A DNA stretch of 64,000 nucleotides, taken from Clostridium cellulovorans 743B. GTDB lineage: Bacteria; Bacillota; Clostridia; Clostridiales; Clostridiaceae. Positions 62,634 through 64,000 of this stretch are shown here, in pieces. The notes below the pieces were generated by a model. The model saw only the letters and a list, made by a program, of their open reading frames with translations, ran no database searches and was not told where the DNA came from. The translations under genes and the position numbers were made by a program. The stretch's first letter is position 1, and each line of letters opens with the position of its first letter. The stretch covers positions 2,294,001 through 2,358,000 of the forward strand of contig NC_014393.1 in NCBI RefSeq assembly GCF_000145275.1, in the 5' to 3' direction.

Positions 62634-64000
62634 ATGAAACCATTGATTAGTGTAATAATGCCTGTTTATAATTGTGAAGAATTCGTGGAAGAAAGTATTA
62701 GAAGTATTATTAAACAGAATTATACAAATTGGGAATTGATAATTGTTGATGACGCTTCAGAGGATAGTACGCTAGAAAAAATATCTAAAATACAAGACAA
62801 AAGAATTCAAGTAATTGGTCTAAAAGAACATCATGGAATAGCCTCAGCTTTTGCAGAAGGCTACAAATTAGCTAAAGGACAGTATATCGTAAGGCATGAT
62901 GCCGATGACATAAGTTTACCTACTCGTTTGTATATTCAGCAAAGTCATTTAAATGAAAATCCCAAACTTGGTATGGTGTCTTGCCTTATCTCCTGTTTTA
63001 CAAGAGACCAGTCTTTAAGGAAAGAGTGTATTTTTATAGAGAGAATCCAAAATTATTATAAAAGCAATGATGATATAGAAAAATCAATTATTGTGGGCTT
63101 TTTACCAATAATATTCCCTACGTTAATGATTCGTAAAGAAATTTTGGACAAAGCTCTTCAAGAGAATAAAGCAGGTCCTTTTGATGATCAAATGGAGTTA
63201 TTACTTGATTTAATCAAATTAAGTCCTGTGGAAAAGGTTAACACAATTCTGTATTCTTATAGAAGGCATAAAAATGCTTACCATATTGTAAATCAAAAAG
63301 AATATGATCAATATACAGCTAAATTACTTAAAGATAATTCTATTAGAAATTATTTTAAATACAAGGAGTTTTATAAGAATTTAAATTTAGAGGTAGAAAA
63401 AGAAAATCAGTTAAATGAAAACAGCAAATTAAGAGTTTTGATGATGGTAGACGCTTTAAATATTGGTGGAACAGAAACTCACATTCTTAATATTGCTAGA
63501 AAAATGATAGAAATGGGGATTTATGTAGTTATATCGACTTCGGGTGGCCCTATGGAAGTCATAATGAAGTCTTATGGAATAAAGGTTATTAAGATACCTA
63601 TAGATAGTGATTATATATCGAATAAGAAAAAATTTGGAATGATAAAAGCAGCAAAGGATATTATAGATCAAGAAAAAATAAATATCATTCATTGTCATTT
63701 GTTTGCCAGTATGCAGCTTGCAAGTGAAATTTACAGAATGTACAAAATACCATATGTAGTTACCATTCATGGATTATTCTATCCTAATAATATCTTCTAT
63801 CCTACTTGCGTTGAAGCCACTAGGATTATTGCTGTAAGTAAACCTGTTAAAGAAATGCTTCATAATAAACTTGGTGATAAGTGCGGAGATAAAGTTGTTG
63901 TAATTCCAAATGGAATTAGTAAGAACTATGTAAATACTTCTCCAGTGGAAGTAGATATACGTAAGGAACTTAATATACCCAAGAATGCAGGGGTATTGTG
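62634..64000 (+). CDS. Fused GT2-GT4 glycosyltransferase, 3' end outside window
   Basis: From ATG 62634 (GGGGGTGAG upstream) the frame is open to the window end, 455 codons. Residues 1 to about 235 are a GT2 domain (ISVIMPVYNCEEF, VDDASEDST, RHDADDISLP). From about residue 266 a GT4/GT-B domain begins (VLMMVDALNIGGTETHIL, CHLFASMQLAS, VVTIHGLF, IAVSKPV, VIPNGIS). Such fusions can add two sugars in succession. The missing end should hold the GT4 nucleotide-sugar E-x7-E region. Confidence 0.88.
   Translation, partial: MKPLISVIMPVYNCEEFVEESIRSIIKQNYTNWELIIVDDASEDSTLEKISKIQDKRIQVIGLKEHHGIASAFAEGYKLAKGQYIVRHDADDISLPTRLYIQQSHLNENPKLGMVSCLISCFTRDQSLRKECIFIERIQNYYKSNDDIEKSIIVGFLPIIFPTLMIRKEILDKALQENKAGPFDDQMELLLDLIKLSPVEKVNTILYSYRRHKNAYHIVNQKEYDQYTAKLLKDNSIRNYFKYKEFYKNLNLEVEKENQLNENSKLRVLMMVDALNIGGTETHILNIARKMIEMGIYVVISTSGGPMEVIMKSYGIKVIKIPIDSDYISNKKKFGMIKAAKDIIDQEKINIIHCHLFASMQLASEIYRMYKIPYVVTIHGLFYPNNIFYPTCVEATRIIAVSKPVKEMLHNKLGDKCGDKVVVIPNGISKNYVNTSPVEVDIRKELNIPKNAGVL

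Noticed and set aside
63456..63770. 104-codon minus-strand frame at the right edge
   Set aside because: It is opposite the GT4 domain of a clear plus-strand gene.

Overview
The window is chromosomal DNA of a low-GC, endospore-forming Firmicute, most likely a Clostridium-type anaerobe. The evidence is strongly AT-rich intergenic DNA, Shine-Dalgarno sites of the AGGAGG/GGGGTG type, several TTG/GTG starts, a complete spoIIIA operon with spoIVB and spo0A, a Val T-box leader, and a large 2-hydroxyacyl-CoA-dehydratase-activase-type protein found in anaerobes. No tRNA or rRNA genes, CRISPR arrays, prophage genes or insertion sequences were seen.

Layout. 1-1.7 kb: 5' part of rqcH (minus strand). 1.8-5.7 kb: a lipoprotein and an RTX-type calcium-repeat protein cut short by an in-frame TAA. 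5.7-9.8 kb: a comG/type IV pilus-like operon with ATPase, membrane platform and five pseudopilins, the last only 54 aa. 9.9-30 kb: a conserved housekeeping/sporulation block in nearly the order known from Bacillus: M24 aminopeptidase, efp, CxxC protein, spoIIIAA-AH, Asp23 protein, nusB, folD, xseAB, ispA, dxs, tlyA, nadK, argR, recN, spoIVB, spo0A. accBC is missing from it and nadK lies inside it. 30-43 kb: a PH-domain protein, a BpsA-like aminopropyltransferase, a CmpB-type membrane protein, a GH26 glycosidase, an aminotransferase, an iron alcohol dehydrogenase, a DUF4912 gene with a frameshift at a run of nine A, a GH57 enzyme, an M16 peptidase, recX, a membrane-transglutaminase protein and a TPR protein. 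43.7-53 kb: the giant activase, T-box-valS, folC and a 69-aa protein. 53-64 kb: a surface-glycan locus with glycosyltransferases, a DegT aminotransferase, an ATP-grasp ligase, a PIG-L deacetylase, a purple-acid-phosphatase-like protein, two NAD-dependent sugar-nucleotide enzymes, a beta-sandwich protein and a 59-aa protein. It runs off the right edge.

How the parts fit. Sporulation control is legible in the DNA. spo0A has a sigma-H-like promoter overlapping an exact 0A box, and spoIVB has an exact match to the sigma-F consensus. Both divergent intergenic regions of the glycan locus carry sigma-K-type promoter matches. I infer that the locus is expressed late in the mother cell and builds or decorates a spore-surface glycan or glycoprotein. 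This is the best candidate here for an undescribed system.

Two genes appear broken by single events: a nonsense codon in the RTX-like gene and a one-base loss in a poly-A tract of the DUF4912 gene. Family assignments come from motifs recognised by reading. No database search was run.
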